Shown here piece after piece: positions 27,139 through 36,802 of a stretch of 64,000 nt of DNA (position 1 is its first letter; every line of letters begins with the position of its first letter). The position numbers and the translations under genes were made by a program. The DNA comes from Chryseobacterium sp. Tr-659 (lineage in GTDB: Bacteria; Bacteroidota; Bacteroidia; Flavobacteriales; Weeksellaceae): contig NZ_VWWP01000003.1 in the NCBI RefSeq assembly GCF_011752975.1, positions 186,001 to 250,000 of the forward strand, written 5' to 3'. Under the pieces are notes generated by a model, which searched no databases, was not told the DNA's origin, and saw only the letters and a list, made by a program, of their open reading frames with translations.

Positions 27139-28065
27139 ATGAGCAGTATACATGTTATTATTGTGACTTATAATGCAATGAAGTGGGCAGAAAAATGCTT
27201 TACCAGTTTACGGCATTCCTCAGTTCCGGTAGAATGTATTGTCATTGATAACGGCTCTACGGACGGAACCCAGGAGTATATAAGGCAAAAATTCCCGGAA
27301 GTTGATTTCATACAATCTACTGAAAATCTGGGTTTTGGTAAAGCCAATAATCTGGGAATAGAAAAAGCTTACCGAAAAGGTGCAGAGTTCTTTTATTTGA
27401 TGAATCAGGATGCATGGATTTATCAAGACAGCTTTCAGCAATTACTGGATGTATATAACAATGATCCGGACAAAGACCAGATCGGAATCCTAAGCCCTAT
27501 GCATCTGGATGGAAGCGAGAAAAAGTTTGATATCTTTTTCGAAAGATACCTGGCCAGAAACACCGCTGTTAACAGAATATTTTCAGACAGCTTTAATCAC
27601 CAGCTAAAAGTATCTTATGAAGTAGATTTCGTAAATGCAGCCCACTGGTTTCTGCCTAAAAAAACCATTGAAGAAGTCGGAGGTTTTAATCCTTACTTCT
27701 TTCATTATTCCGAAGATTATGAATATGTGCAGAGAATTGAATTTTTTAAGAAAAGAATACAGGTGTGCACAGGAAGCCATGTTGTTCATGATGGTAAACA
27801 GGATTTTAATAAAACGAATCATCTTAATGCGAAAAGAGTACAGCGGGAGCAACGTTACCTGAATCCAAATTTTGAATTCAACAGACAAATCTTTAAAAAA
27901 GATTTTATTCCTGATATCATTAAACAAACTATGATGGGCAGGTTTTCAAATGCGTTACAGATTTTTAAAGAATATCAGTATCAGAAAAGCAGATTTGCAG
28001 AAATCATAAATTCCAGAGCAATTCTCAAAAACAAAGGAGCAGCCTTTATTAACTTAAACGTATAA
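27139..28065 (+). CDS. Glycosyltransferase family 2, paralogue of the gene at 29077
   Basis: 308 residues, rhamnosyltransferase-like GT2: IVTYNAMKWAEKCFTSLR, VIDNGSTDGTQEYI, FYLMNQDAW (metal site QDA), VGGFNPYFFHYSED. It shares long blocks with the gene at 29077, also at DNA level, which marks a duplication with one different GT2 in between. Confidence 0.92.
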   Translation: MSSIHVIIVTYNAMKWAEKCFTSLRHSSVPVECIVIDNGSTDGTQEYIRQKFPEVDFIQSTENLGFGKANNLGIEKAYRKGAEFFYLMNQDAWIYQDSFQQLLDVYNNDPDKDQIGILSPMHLDGSEKKFDIFFERYLARNTAVNRIFSDSFNHQLKVSYEVDFVNAAHWFLPKKTIEEVGGFNPYFFHYSEDYEYVQRIEFFKKRIQVCTGSHVVHDGKQDFNKTNHLNAKRVQREQRYLNPNFEFNRQIFKKDFIPDIIKQTMMGRFSNALQIFKEYQYQKSRFAEIINSRAILKNKGAAFINLNV

Positions 28066-28126
28066 AAAGAATTGAAGTTCAAGGACATTATCTCCCTCTC
28101 TTATTAACCAATTTCATTACTAATCA

Positions 28127-29050
28127 ATGAATAAAGAAATATCTGTAATTATGCTTACCTACAATCATGCCCCCTATCTCAGGCAGGCTATTGAAGGTGT
28201 GCTTTCCCAGAAAACAGATTTCCCTATCGAACTGATCATCTGCAACGACAACTCCCCCGATGATTCTGATACCGTTATTGCAGAATATGCTGCCCGTTTC
28301 CCGGATACAATCAGATACTTTAAGCATCAGAAGAATATTGGGTTTGTAGAAAATCAAAGATTTGCATTTACCCAGGCAAAAGGAAAATATTTAGCATATT
28401 GTGAAGGGGATGATTATTGGACAGATCCGGAAAAGCTTCAGTTTCAGCACGATTTCCTGGAAGCCAATCCGGAATATGTAATGGTTACTGCAAGAAATCT
28501 ATTGCTTCACCAGGAGGAAAATAAATTAACGGATGACGGAAAAGACCTCATGTATAAAGATCAGAGTTTTATTGACTTTACACAGGATAGTTTCTTTGTA
28601 CAGCGTCCCACGCAAACATTCACCTATCTTATCAGAAAGAAGTTTATGGATATGAAATGGATTGATGTTTACCCTAATTACAGAGATCTGTATTACTTCT
28701 ATCATCTTCTTGAATTTGGAAAAGGAAGAAGCTTCAATAAAGTTATAGGAGTTTACAGACTGCACAGCGGCGGAGTTTTCAGTTCACTGGAGTTCGAGAA
28801 ACAATATCGTACATCCATAGATATTTTTAAAAATATCAAAAGAGTCAATCATGATAAAAGAGCCGACCAGCAGATTCTGACTACCCTGGACCAGCTGATT
28901 AATAAATATTATTATGAAAAAGAATTTGTGTCTCCTATATTTAACAGGAAGCTCTATGCAGCAATTGCCGAGCGCTTTTCAATTTCAGGAAACGCCAGCA
29001 AAGGAATTATCCAGTTACTAAAAATTATAAAATATACCTTTACCAGATAA
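28127..29050 (+). CDS. Glycosyltransferase family 2
   Basis: 307 residues. SVIMLTYNHAPYLRQAIEGVL, ICNDNSPDDS, and CEGDDYWTDPEKL, a frequent GT2 donor-site block in capsule clusters. Lies between the two duplicated GT2 genes and is not closely related to them. Substrate unknown. Confidence 0.92.
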   Translation: MNKEISVIMLTYNHAPYLRQAIEGVLSQKTDFPIELIICNDNSPDDSDTVIAEYAARFPDTIRYFKHQKNIGFVENQRFAFTQAKGKYLAYCEGDDYWTDPEKLQFQHDFLEANPEYVMVTARNLLLHQEENKLTDDGKDLMYKDQSFIDFTQDSFFVQRPTQTFTYLIRKKFMDMKWIDVYPNYRDLYYFYHLLEFGKGRSFNKVIGVYRLHSGGVFSSLEFEKQYRTSIDIFKNIKRVNHDKRADQQILTTLDQLINKYYYEKEFVSPIFNRKLYAAIAERFSISGNASKGIIQLLKIIKYTFTR

Positions 29051-29076
29051 TTAATCCCTTCAAAAGCTTTTACACA

Positions 29077-29997
29077 ATGCCTGAAGTCTTTGTTATTATT
29101 GTTACCTACAATGCCATGAAATGGGCAGAAAGATGCTTTACCAGTTTAAGGCAGTCTTCAATTCCTCTGCGGTGTATTGTTATTGACAATGGCTCTACAG
29201 ATGGAACTCAAGACTATATCTTACATCACTTCCCTGAAGTAGATCTTACACAGTCGGATGCCAATTTAGGCTTTGGTAAAGCCAATAATATGGGAATAGA
29301 AAAGGCATATCGGGAAGGCGCTGATTTCTTCTATCTGATGAATCAGGATGCGTGGCTTTATGAGGACAGCCTTCAGAAATTACTGGATGTTTATAACAAT
29401 TATGAAAATAAGGACGAAATAGGCATTATCAGCCCAATGCACGTGGACGGAAGTGAAAAAAAACTGGATATCTTCCTTGATAAATACATTGCACTCAATT
29501 TTGAAACGAGATTAATTTCTGATCTCTATTTTCAAAGTGTAAAACCTTTTTATGAAGTACAGTTTATTAATGCTGCACATTGGCTCTTACCTAAAAAAAC
29601 AATTGAATCCGTAGGAGGTTTCAATCCTTACTTCTTTCATTATGGTGAAGATGTAGAATATGTAAATCGTATTCACTTTCACCAAAAGAAAACACTGCTT
29701 GTTCCCAATAGCAAAGCAGTACATGATGGAGTTCAAAAACTTCATAAAATAGATCTGAAAAAATATCCGGATCTGCGCATTGAAACCCATATTATGAATC
29801 CCGGAATAAAAAATGGATTGAGTCTGGAAAAAAAAGCGCTTAAGCAAAGTATGATTAAAAATCTTATAACCGGAAACATCAGCCACTATAAAAGGCTGTC
29901 CCGGAAACTCAAAAAGATTTCCGGAGAAGAACAAAAGCTGACAGATTTAAAGAACAGCGCAGCCCGGACAGGCAGTACTTTCCTTAATCTGTTGTAA
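29077..29997 (+). CDS. Glycosyltransferase family 2, paralogue of the gene at 27139
   Basis: 306 residues: IVTYNAMKWAERCFTSLRQS, VIDNGSTDGTQDYI, FYLMNQDAWLYED, VGGFNPYFFHYGED. Highly similar to the gene at 27139 over the whole catalytic domain and more different toward the C-terminus, as expected if the two use the same donor but different acceptors. Confidence 0.92.
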   Translation: MPEVFVIIVTYNAMKWAERCFTSLRQSSIPLRCIVIDNGSTDGTQDYILHHFPEVDLTQSDANLGFGKANNMGIEKAYREGADFFYLMNQDAWLYEDSLQKLLDVYNNYENKDEIGIISPMHVDGSEKKLDIFLDKYIALNFETRLISDLYFQSVKPFYEVQFINAAHWLLPKKTIESVGGFNPYFFHYGEDVEYVNRIHFHQKKTLLVPNSKAVHDGVQKLHKIDLKKYPDLRIETHIMNPGIKNGLSLEKKALKQSMIKNLITGNISHYKRLSRKLKKISGEEQKLTDLKNSAARTGSTFLNLL

Positions 29998-30044
29998 ATT
30001 AGCCTATCCAAAAAATGAGAATTAATGATGAAAACTAAAATATT

Positions 30045-31841
30045 ATGTGTGGAATAGCCGGAATTATAAGTAGAAATGCCCAAAATTATCAGGAGGAAAT
30101 TCAAAAAATGACGGATGTTATGGTTCATCGCGGCCCGGATTCTTCCCATTATGAATTTTATGAAAATGCCGCATTAGGCCACCGCAGACTCTCCATTATC
30201 GATCTTTCTGAAAATGGCAAGCAGCCTATGTTCTCTAATACAAAAAATGAATGCATTGTTCTGAATGGTGAGATCTACGGATATCAGGATATTAAGAGAC
30301 AATATGCTGAATACCCTTATCATGGTGGTTCCGATACGGAAGTTATTCTTGCCATGTATCAGAGAAAACAGGAAAACCTCATCCATGATCTTCCGGGAAT
30401 GTTTGCATTTGCCATCTGGGATGATCAGAGACAGCAATTGTTCTGTGCCAGAGACCGTTTCGGCGAAAAGCCATTTTATTATGCCATCGGAAATAATAAT
30501 GAGTTCATTTTTGCTTCGGAAATCAAAGCTATTTTAGCCACAGGCCTTATTCAGCCCAAAGTAAATCCTGAAGCTGTTTCCAATTATTTACAATACGGAT
30601 ATGTAAGTTCCTACCAAAGCATTTACAGCAATATATTCACACTTCCGCCTGCTCATCAGCTGATCTGGAAAGACGGGAAAATAATCGTTTCCCGCTATTA
30701 CAGCCTTCCGGCAAAAGACAGGGTTATCAGTCTGTCTGATGCTAAAGAAGAGTTCATGTATTTATTAAAAAATGCAGTAAAGAAACAGCTTATTGCAGAC
30801 GTAAAGGTGGGAAGCTTTCTAAGCGGAGGCTTAGATTCTTCATCTATAGTGGCTCTTGTAAATGAGTTTTTACCTCATCAAACTACCATCAGCTTTGGAT
30901 ATGATCACAAAGATAGTGAGCTCAGATTTGCCAAAGAGATTGCAGACAAATACAAGACTGATCATATAGAAGTTCATGAACAAAAAAAAGATTTGGCTGA
31001 ATCTTTACTGAGCGTTTCTCCCTTCTTTGACGAACCTTTTGCAGACACTTCATATCTTCCGCATTATGAGATCTGCAAAAACGCAAGGAAAAACCTTACA
31101 GTTGCTCTTTCCGGTGATGTAGGAGACGAATTATTCGGAGGATATCATTTTTACACCGCTGAAAATAAGCTGAGAAACCATTTTAGCTATAAAAATATTA
31201 TTGCCCAATTCGGACTCAATCTTTATAAGAAGGTAAAGCCGGTTTCATTTATCACTCAAAACAATCTGAAGTATTCTTCTATTTTGGATTTTCACCTAAA
31301 TTCGGTAAGAAATGATTTTAGTGCGGAAGAACGTAAAATGTTGGGAGTTTCTGCAGATTATCATCAGGAATACAGCTTTACCCCCAATCCTGATTCTTTG
31401 AATGATATCATGAGAGTTGATCTGGAAAATTACGTTCCTGGAAATATGATGGTTAAATCTGACAGAATGGCTATGGCCAATTCTCTGGAAGTAAGAACTC
31501 CATTTCTCGATATTGATTTCGCAGAATTTTGTATTCAGCTTCCCGAACAGCTGAAACTGAATAATGAAAATGACAAGATCATCCTTCGTGAAACCATGGG
31601 GCAGTATTGGACAGACACCATCAGAAACCGTCATAAACAAGGCTTTGGTTTAAGCGTTAAAAGCTGGTTTGATGAAGAAAACCTGATAAGGTTATCTGAT
31701 CAGCTTTTAAGAGATCCTAATCAGAAAGTTTTCAACTATATCGATTTTAATGCAGCTCAAAAGTTTCTGAACAAAGATCATAAACATTGGAACCTGTTAC
31801 AGCTTTCCCTTTGGGCCCATAATAACCAATCTGTATTATAA
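30045..31841 (+). CDS. asnB: Glutamine-dependent asparagine synthetase-like amidotransferase
   Basis: 598 residues. Cys2 (after Met removal the nucleophile) in MCGIAGI, class II glutamine amidotransferase domain with RGPDSS (30-35) and NGEIY (74-78); ATP-pyrophosphatase loop SGGLDSS at 260-266; VALSGDVGDELFGGY. Within polysaccharide clusters such proteins are often thought to amidate uronic acids; with ugd present, a glucuronamide-type residue is plausible. Ordinary asparagine synthesis is not excluded. Its stop overlaps the next start. Confidence 0.92.
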   Translation: MCGIAGIISRNAQNYQEEIQKMTDVMVHRGPDSSHYEFYENAALGHRRLSIIDLSENGKQPMFSNTKNECIVLNGEIYGYQDIKRQYAEYPYHGGSDTEVILAMYQRKQENLIHDLPGMFAFAIWDDQRQQLFCARDRFGEKPFYYAIGNNNEFIFASEIKAILATGLIQPKVNPEAVSNYLQYGYVSSYQSIYSNIFTLPPAHQLIWKDGKIIVSRYYSLPAKDRVISLSDAKEEFMYLLKNAVKKQLIADVKVGSFLSGGLDSSSIVALVNEFLPHQTTISFGYDHKDSELRFAKEIADKYKTDHIEVHEQKKDLAESLLSVSPFFDEPFADTSYLPHYEICKNARKNLTVALSGDVGDELFGGYHFYTAENKLRNHFSYKNIIAQFGLNLYKKVKPVSFITQNNLKYSSILDFHLNSVRNDFSAEERKMLGVSADYHQEYSFTPNPDSLNDIMRVDLENYVPGNMMVKSDRMAMANSLEVRTPFLDIDFAEFCIQLPEQLKLNNENDKIILRETMGQYWTDTIRNRHKQGFGLSVKSWFDEENLIRLSDQLLRDPNQKVFNYIDFNAAQKFLNKDHKHWNLLQLSLWAHNNQSVL

Positions 31842-32779
31842 TGCTTGATATTTCCGTCATCATTCCTGTATATAATGCTTCTGATTTTTTAGAAAAATCA
31901 GTACTTTCGGCATTGCAGTTCGAAGAAGTAAGAGAAGTTATTCTGGTGGAAGATAAATCTACCGATCATTCTCTGGAGATTTGTAAAAGGCTCGCCAATG
32001 AACATTCTAAAGTAAAATTATATCAGCATCCTGACAAAGAAAATCATGGTGCAGCTGCTTCAAGAAACCTGGGAATCGAAAAATCCACCAGTACTTTCAT
32101 CACATTTTTAGATGCAGATGATTATTATCTCCCGAACAGATTTGATGCGGAAAAAACAATGTTTAACGACCCTAAAATAGATGGAGTATTCAACGCTGTC
32201 GGAGTTGAATATCTTACCGAAAAAGGCAAACAGGAATTTCAGTCTAAATTTAGTGACAGTACTCTTACTACTGTCAACTACCCTGCTGAAGGCAAAGAAG
32301 TTTTCAGAGGGCTTTTGGGGCTTACACCGAAAACTTTCGGTACATTTTTCCACCTGAATGCATTAACCGTCAGAAAGGCTTCTATTGAACAGCATCAATT
32401 AAGATTTAATAAAATCCTTCGCGTGCATCAGGATTCAGATTTCATCATTAAGCTAGCGTATCTATGTTATCTGAAAACTGGTATTATTGATCATGCTGTT
32501 GCCATGAGAGGGATACATGATGACAATAGAATTACAAAAATTGTAAGATATTCCGAGCAGTACAATCAAAGACAGAATCTTTTCTGGAATTCTCTATACG
32601 AATGGTCTAAATCTTTACCATTAGAAACAGATGCCGCGCAGCATATTTATCTTCAGAAAAAGGCATTTGAACTATCTGTAAAGAAAGGTTTCTCCAAGAC
32701 TTTAGGTTTATTGGGAGCCATTCTTAAAAATCCGGATATTTTAAAAACAAAATACAGATTTACATATACTCATTCATGA
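31841..32779 (+). CDS. Glycosyltransferase family 2 (member 1 of a three-copy set)
   Basis: 312 residues: ISVIIPVYNASDFLEKSVLSAL, EDKSTDHS, FLDADDYYLPNRFDAE (DADD metal site), AMRGIHDDNRIT. Related to the genes at 33834 and 34940 but more divergent than those two are from each other. Overlaps the following acyltransferase by 4 bases. Confidence 0.92.
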   Translation: MLDISVIIPVYNASDFLEKSVLSALQFEEVREVILVEDKSTDHSLEICKRLANEHSKVKLYQHPDKENHGAAASRNLGIEKSTSTFITFLDADDYYLPNRFDAEKTMFNDPKIDGVFNAVGVEYLTEKGKQEFQSKFSDSTLTTVNYPAEGKEVFRGLLGLTPKTFGTFFHLNALTVRKASIEQHQLRFNKILRVHQDSDFIIKLAYLCYLKTGIIDHAVAMRGIHDDNRITKIVRYSEQYNQRQNLFWNSLYEWSKSLPLETDAAQHIYLQKKAFELSVKKGFSKTLGLLGAILKNPDILKTKYRFTYTHS

Positions 32780-33774
32780 AACTGAACAACCTTCAAATAT
32801 TAAGAGGAATCTCTGCACTGATGGTTTGCGGGTTTCATTTTTCAGAATATATTAATTTTGAAAACCTCCATCTGGGCCGTATTTTATTTGGAAAAGGCAG
32901 CATAGGTGTGAATATATTTTTTGTGATCAGCGGGTTTATTATGGCGTTTACAACACAGAAAAAGGATTTCAGCATCAATACATCAAAGGAGATCACATTA
33001 TTTTATAAAAGAAGAATAATCAGAATTATTCCTTTATACTTTCTGCTGACGCTTGCATGGATGATTATTGGCAGAAATTTCATGAGCTATTTTCATGGTG
33101 AAGGACTCGAAAGGCTCATCCATTCGATCTCGTTTCTCCCTCAAAAAGATACATTTCCCGTACTGTATTTAGGCTGGTCTCTTAATTATGAAATGTTTTT
33201 TTATCTGATATTTGGGCTCTCTCTTTTCTTTAACAGGAAACGGTATCTCTTCATTATCGGCTTTTTTATACTGACGTTTATTACAGGAATGCTATTTCCT
33301 TCTGACAGTGCTTATCTTCAAATGGTTACCAGTCATCTGAATTTATATTTTATAACGGGAATTTTATTTGCCCTCTTATTGAACCGGGTTTCCATCAATA
33401 AAACCTGGGCTGCTTTGATTTCCATTACAGGAATTGGAGTTTTTATATTGTTTTTAGTTGGAATTATTAACATAACAAATACGATCCTTACCTTGGTGAT
33501 CGTCTCTTTATTTGTATTTTCATTTTTATTACTGGACTATACGTTCCGGGCTAAAGGAAATAAGTTCTTAATTTTTCTGGGTGATATTTCCTACTCTCTC
33601 TATCTCTCCCATCCTTTTGTGGAAATCTTTTTCAGGAGATTCAAGGTAGATGGATATCTGAATATTCCTTTTTTTATATTTAAAATAATAATTGTAATTG
33701 CTCTCGCTGCATTTCTGTATCATTTCGTAGAAAAAAGGATAACTGGGTATTTGAAAATTAAATTAAAAGCTTAA
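32776..33774 (+). CDS. Membrane acyltransferase, family 3 (OafA-like)
   Basis: 332 residues, about ten hydrophobic segments. Start KLNNLQILRGISALMVCGFHFSE (R..A...V...H motif), GVNIFFVISGFIMAF, RRIIRIIPLYF, LGWSLNYEMFFY, and HPFVEIFFRRF near the end. Probable O-acetylation of the glycan. Divergent from the two other family-3 genes in this window. Confidence 0.9.
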   Translation: MKLNNLQILRGISALMVCGFHFSEYINFENLHLGRILFGKGSIGVNIFFVISGFIMAFTTQKKDFSINTSKEITLFYKRRIIRIIPLYFLLTLAWMIIGRNFMSYFHGEGLERLIHSISFLPQKDTFPVLYLGWSLNYEMFFYLIFGLSLFFNRKRYLFIIGFFILTFITGMLFPSDSAYLQMVTSHLNLYFITGILFALLLNRVSINKTWAALISITGIGVFILFLVGIINITNTILTLVIVSLFVFSFLLLDYTFRAKGNKFLIFLGDISYSLYLSHPFVEIFFRRFKVDGYLNIPFFIFKIIIVIALAAFLYHFVEKRITGYLKIKLKA

Positions 33775-33833
33775 ATTTCGGATTGAAAGGCAATTTATAA
33801 AACACGATACAGATAATTTATTGAAAAGGCAAA

Positions 33834-34793
33834 GTGGAAATGAAGATCTCAGTAGTTATTCCCGTTTATAATGCAGAAAAATATGTCTCACATGCAGTAG
33901 AATCTGCTCTTCAGTTTAGCGAGGTGTATGAAGTCATTCTTATTGAAGACCAGTCTCCCGACAACTCATTACTGGTATGCCAGCAGCTTGCTGAGAAACA
34001 TGAAAGAGTGGTATATTATCAGCATGCTGATCAAAAAAATCATGGAGCGAGCCCAAGCAGAAATTTAGGCATCACAAAATCAACCGGTGATTTTATTGCG
34101 TTTCTGGATGCAGATGACTATTATCTTCCCAATAGATTTGAAGCAGAAAAAGAGCTCTTTAAAAATCCAAAAGTGGAGGGAGTTTATGGTGCCTTAGGAG
34201 TACACTATTACACTGAAAAGGCCAAAGAACAATATTATCATTTATTTGGAAACAGACTTACAACGGTTTACAAAACATACGCTCCTGAAGATGTTTTTTT
34301 AGGTCAGCTGCATCTGCTGGGAACCTTTGGGCATTTCAGCGTGGATACCCTTACTGTGCGAAGAGAGACTTTACTTAATAAAATAAATCCTTTATTCAAA
34401 TCACATCTGAAACTTCATGAAGATACTGAATTTCTGATCCGTTTATCCTATTATCTTGACCTTTACCCGGGAAATATTGATGAAGCTGTAGCTATGCGCG
34501 GCGTACATGAGCAAAACAGAATTACCAAGGTGGATTCTCGTAAAATAGATCCTGCCATATCAAGATCATTACTATGGAAAGAGCTTAACCACTGGTACCA
34601 AGGGGAAAAAGATACTTCGGAGGAAATACAGATCCATATCCAAAGAATGCATCGAAGTTTTGAGATTGCTAAAGCTCCTTTCATCAAGAAATGGAGTATG
34701 ATTGTAAAATATCTCTTCACAGATTACAAAAGTATCAGATCCGGGCTTTATAATATCAATTTCCGGCATTCTCTGATCCAAAAACTGACCTGA
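33834..34793 (+). CDS. Glycosyltransferase family 2 (member 2 of a three-copy set)
   Basis: 319 residues: ISVVIPVYNAEKYVSHAVESAL, EDQSPDNS, FLDADDYYLPNRFEAE, AMRGVHEQNRIT. Nearly the same plan as the gene at 34940 along its full length. A second Met two codons in (MKISVV) is an equally good start. Confidence 0.92.
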   Translation: MEMKISVVIPVYNAEKYVSHAVESALQFSEVYEVILIEDQSPDNSLLVCQQLAEKHERVVYYQHADQKNHGASPSRNLGITKSTGDFIAFLDADDYYLPNRFEAEKELFKNPKVEGVYGALGVHYYTEKAKEQYYHLFGNRLTTVYKTYAPEDVFLGQLHLLGTFGHFSVDTLTVRRETLLNKINPLFKSHLKLHEDTEFLIRLSYYLDLYPGNIDEAVAMRGVHEQNRITKVDSRKIDPAISRSLLWKELNHWYQGEKDTSEEIQIHIQRMHRSFEIAKAPFIKKWSMIVKYLFTDYKSIRSGLYNINFRHSLIQKLT

Positions 34794-34939
34794 ACAGACC
34801 ACCAGTTGCATATTGAGAATAAGACTCCCGGATATTACATTCTGCTTTTTAACAGCAAAAAGACATCCTTAAGTTTACAATTTGACTATATTGCAAGGGT
34901 TTTCTTACACACAAATGAAAAAAATTTAATAAGCAAATA

Positions 34940-35881
34940 ATGAAAATTTCAGTAGTAATTCCCGTTTACAACGCAGAAAGATATGTTTCACAGGCGGTAG
35001 AATCTGCGCTCCGTTTTGATGAAGTATATGAGGTTATCCTCGTGGAAGATCAATCTCCCGACAATGCCCTTCAGGTCTGTCAGCAGCTTACTGAAAAATA
35101 CGACAGAGTAAAGCTTTACCAACATCCTGATAAAGGAAATCATGGTGCCGGCCCTACAAGAAATCTGGGAATAGAGAAAGCTACCGGTGATTTTATTGCG
35201 TTTCTGGATGCCGATGATTATTATCTCCCGAACAGATTTGACGCAGAAAAGGAACTTTTTAAAAACCCTGAAGTAGAAGGCGTATATGGTGCTCTGGGAG
35301 TTCATTATTATTCTGAAAAGGCAAAAGAACAATTTTACCCCTTATTTCAGGATAAACTGACTACCGTTTATCAACAGCACCCTCCCAAAGATGTTCTTAA
35401 AGGGCAGATATTTATGCTGGGAAGTTTCGGCTTATTCAGCATAGACACATTAACAGTACGCAGGAGTTCCCTGGTGAATAAAATGAAAATTTTGTTTAAA
35501 TCAAGTTTAAGGCTGCATCAGGATACGGAGTTTTTATTCCGATTATCTTATTATCTGGATCTTTATCCCGGAATTTTAAATCAGGCTATTGCCATGAGAG
35601 GTGTACATGAAGACAACAGAATAACACAGGTAGAGTCTAAAAAAACCAATCCTGCCACCACCAGAATTCTTTTATGGAAAGAAGTGAATGACTGGGCCAA
35701 TACCGAGAGTGCGCTCCCTGATGATGTAAAACTCCATATCAAAAGAATGTACAGAAGCTTTCAGATAGCCAATGCCCCTGCATTAGAAAAATGGGGGATG
35801 ATTTTAAAATATGCGGTTATTGATTATCCTAGTATACGTTCCGGAGTTTATAATATTAACTTCAGAAAAGATGTGTTCTAA
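34940..35881 (+). CDS. Glycosyltransferase family 2 (member 3 of a three-copy set)
   Basis: 313 residues: ISVVIPVYNAERYVSQAVESAL, EDQSPDNA, FLDADDYYLPNRFDAE, AMRGVHEDNRIT. Close paralogue of the gene at 33834. Last plus-strand gene before the first inverted block; its stop codon overlaps by 4 bases the stop of the convergent SGNH-like gene. The 146 bases before it hold no gene and no convincing promoter. Confidence 0.92.
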   Translation: MKISVVIPVYNAERYVSQAVESALRFDEVYEVILVEDQSPDNALQVCQQLTEKYDRVKLYQHPDKGNHGAGPTRNLGIEKATGDFIAFLDADDYYLPNRFDAEKELFKNPEVEGVYGALGVHYYSEKAKEQFYPLFQDKLTTVYQQHPPKDVLKGQIFMLGSFGLFSIDTLTVRRSSLVNKMKILFKSSLRLHQDTEFLFRLSYYLDLYPGILNQAIAMRGVHEDNRITQVESKKTNPATTRILLWKEVNDWANTESALPDDVKLHIKRMYRSFQIANAPALEKWGMILKYAVIDYPSIRSGVYNINFRKDVF

Positions 35882-36801
35882 TTTTTCCTGAAGGATTTGA
35901 GTGAATCGGCAATCCGTGAAGTCAGTTTTTTACCGGATTCTTTATACATATGATTTCCATCTGTGTATACATATTTATAAAAATCTTCAGAGAAATCGTA
36001 GTATTTTACATTCTGCTTGTGAGAGATGTCCTGTATTATCTTTTTGAATTGTGGAAATTTTCTGTTTTCAATATCAGTCAGATTTTTAGATGTTGGGATA
36101 CGAACCAGGCAGACTCTTCCCCTTGTTCTTAGAAATCCGATGATCTCATTAAGGGCTGCCAACCGTTGCGGGGACAAATAATAGTTTTTCCTTTCCTGAA
36201 CTTCATACTCTCTGGTTTTTTTTGCTGTTCTGGCAGCTATGGAGTCTTTGTGCATATTTACATTCACTTCCATCCACCCATCTTTATGAAGAAATGTGTT
36301 GGATCTGCCTACTGCAGACTCTCGTTCCATATAGATTTTAAACCAGCTTCTTGTATAATTCTTCAATAAGTATTCGTAATTATACGTCCAGTCATAAAAA
36401 TACATATTATTAAGAGGGGATCTTTTTTCTGGAAAATCTTCTTCATTAGGAATCAATTCATTGAGTGAAAGGTTCCATGGGCTGACGGTTACAATGAAAA
36501 TTCCATCTTTGGTATCAGGATCAAGTTTTCTTTTTAACGCTTTAAGATAAACCTGGCCGTAAGGTGAATCACCAATATTTAGTGAAAAGTTATCAAAAGG
36601 TACGGAAAGTTTGGTTTTGAGTACCTCCGGAACAATTCCCTGCGCGCCTCTGGAATCTCCCAGAATGATATTATGCGGCTTTTTAACGGCAAAATGCATA
36701 TAATTATCATCAGTATTTCCATCAGCATAAGATCCCAGAAATAACAGTACAGCTGCTATTCCAATGATGTAAAATGATATTTTAAATAGGAATTCTTTCA
36801 T
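35878..36801 (-). CDS. Membrane-anchored SGNH-hydrolase-like partner of the MBOAT acyltransferase
   Basis: 307 residues from the chosen start (MKEFLFKISF, ATG at 36801, one base after the MBOAT stop). An in-frame upstream ATG at 36843 would run 41 bases into the MBOAT gene and adds an unlikely N-terminus. One N-terminal membrane anchor, then an extracytoplasmic domain with IILGDSRGAQG (Gly-Asp-Ser block) and, near the C-terminus, YTDGNHMYKESG (Asp-x-x-His block): the SGNH catalytic triad layout. MBOAT proteins of the AlgI/DltB class typically work with such a partner (AlgJ/DltD). Last gene of block A. Confidence 0.82.
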   Translation of the reverse strand: MKEFLFKISFYIIGIAAVLLFLGSYADGNTDDNYMHFAVKKPHNIILGDSRGAQGIVPEVLKTKLSVPFDNFSLNIGDSPYGQVYLKALKRKLDPDTKDGIFIVTVSPWNLSLNELIPNEEDFPEKRSPLNNMYFYDWTYNYEYLLKNYTRSWFKIYMERESAVGRSNTFLHKDGWMEVNVNMHKDSIAARTAKKTREYEVQERKNYYLSPQRLAALNEIIGFLRTRGRVCLVRIPTSKNLTDIENRKFPQFKKIIQDISHKQNVKYYDFSEDFYKYVYTDGNHMYKESGKKLTSRIADSLKSFRKN

Positions 36802-36802
36802 A

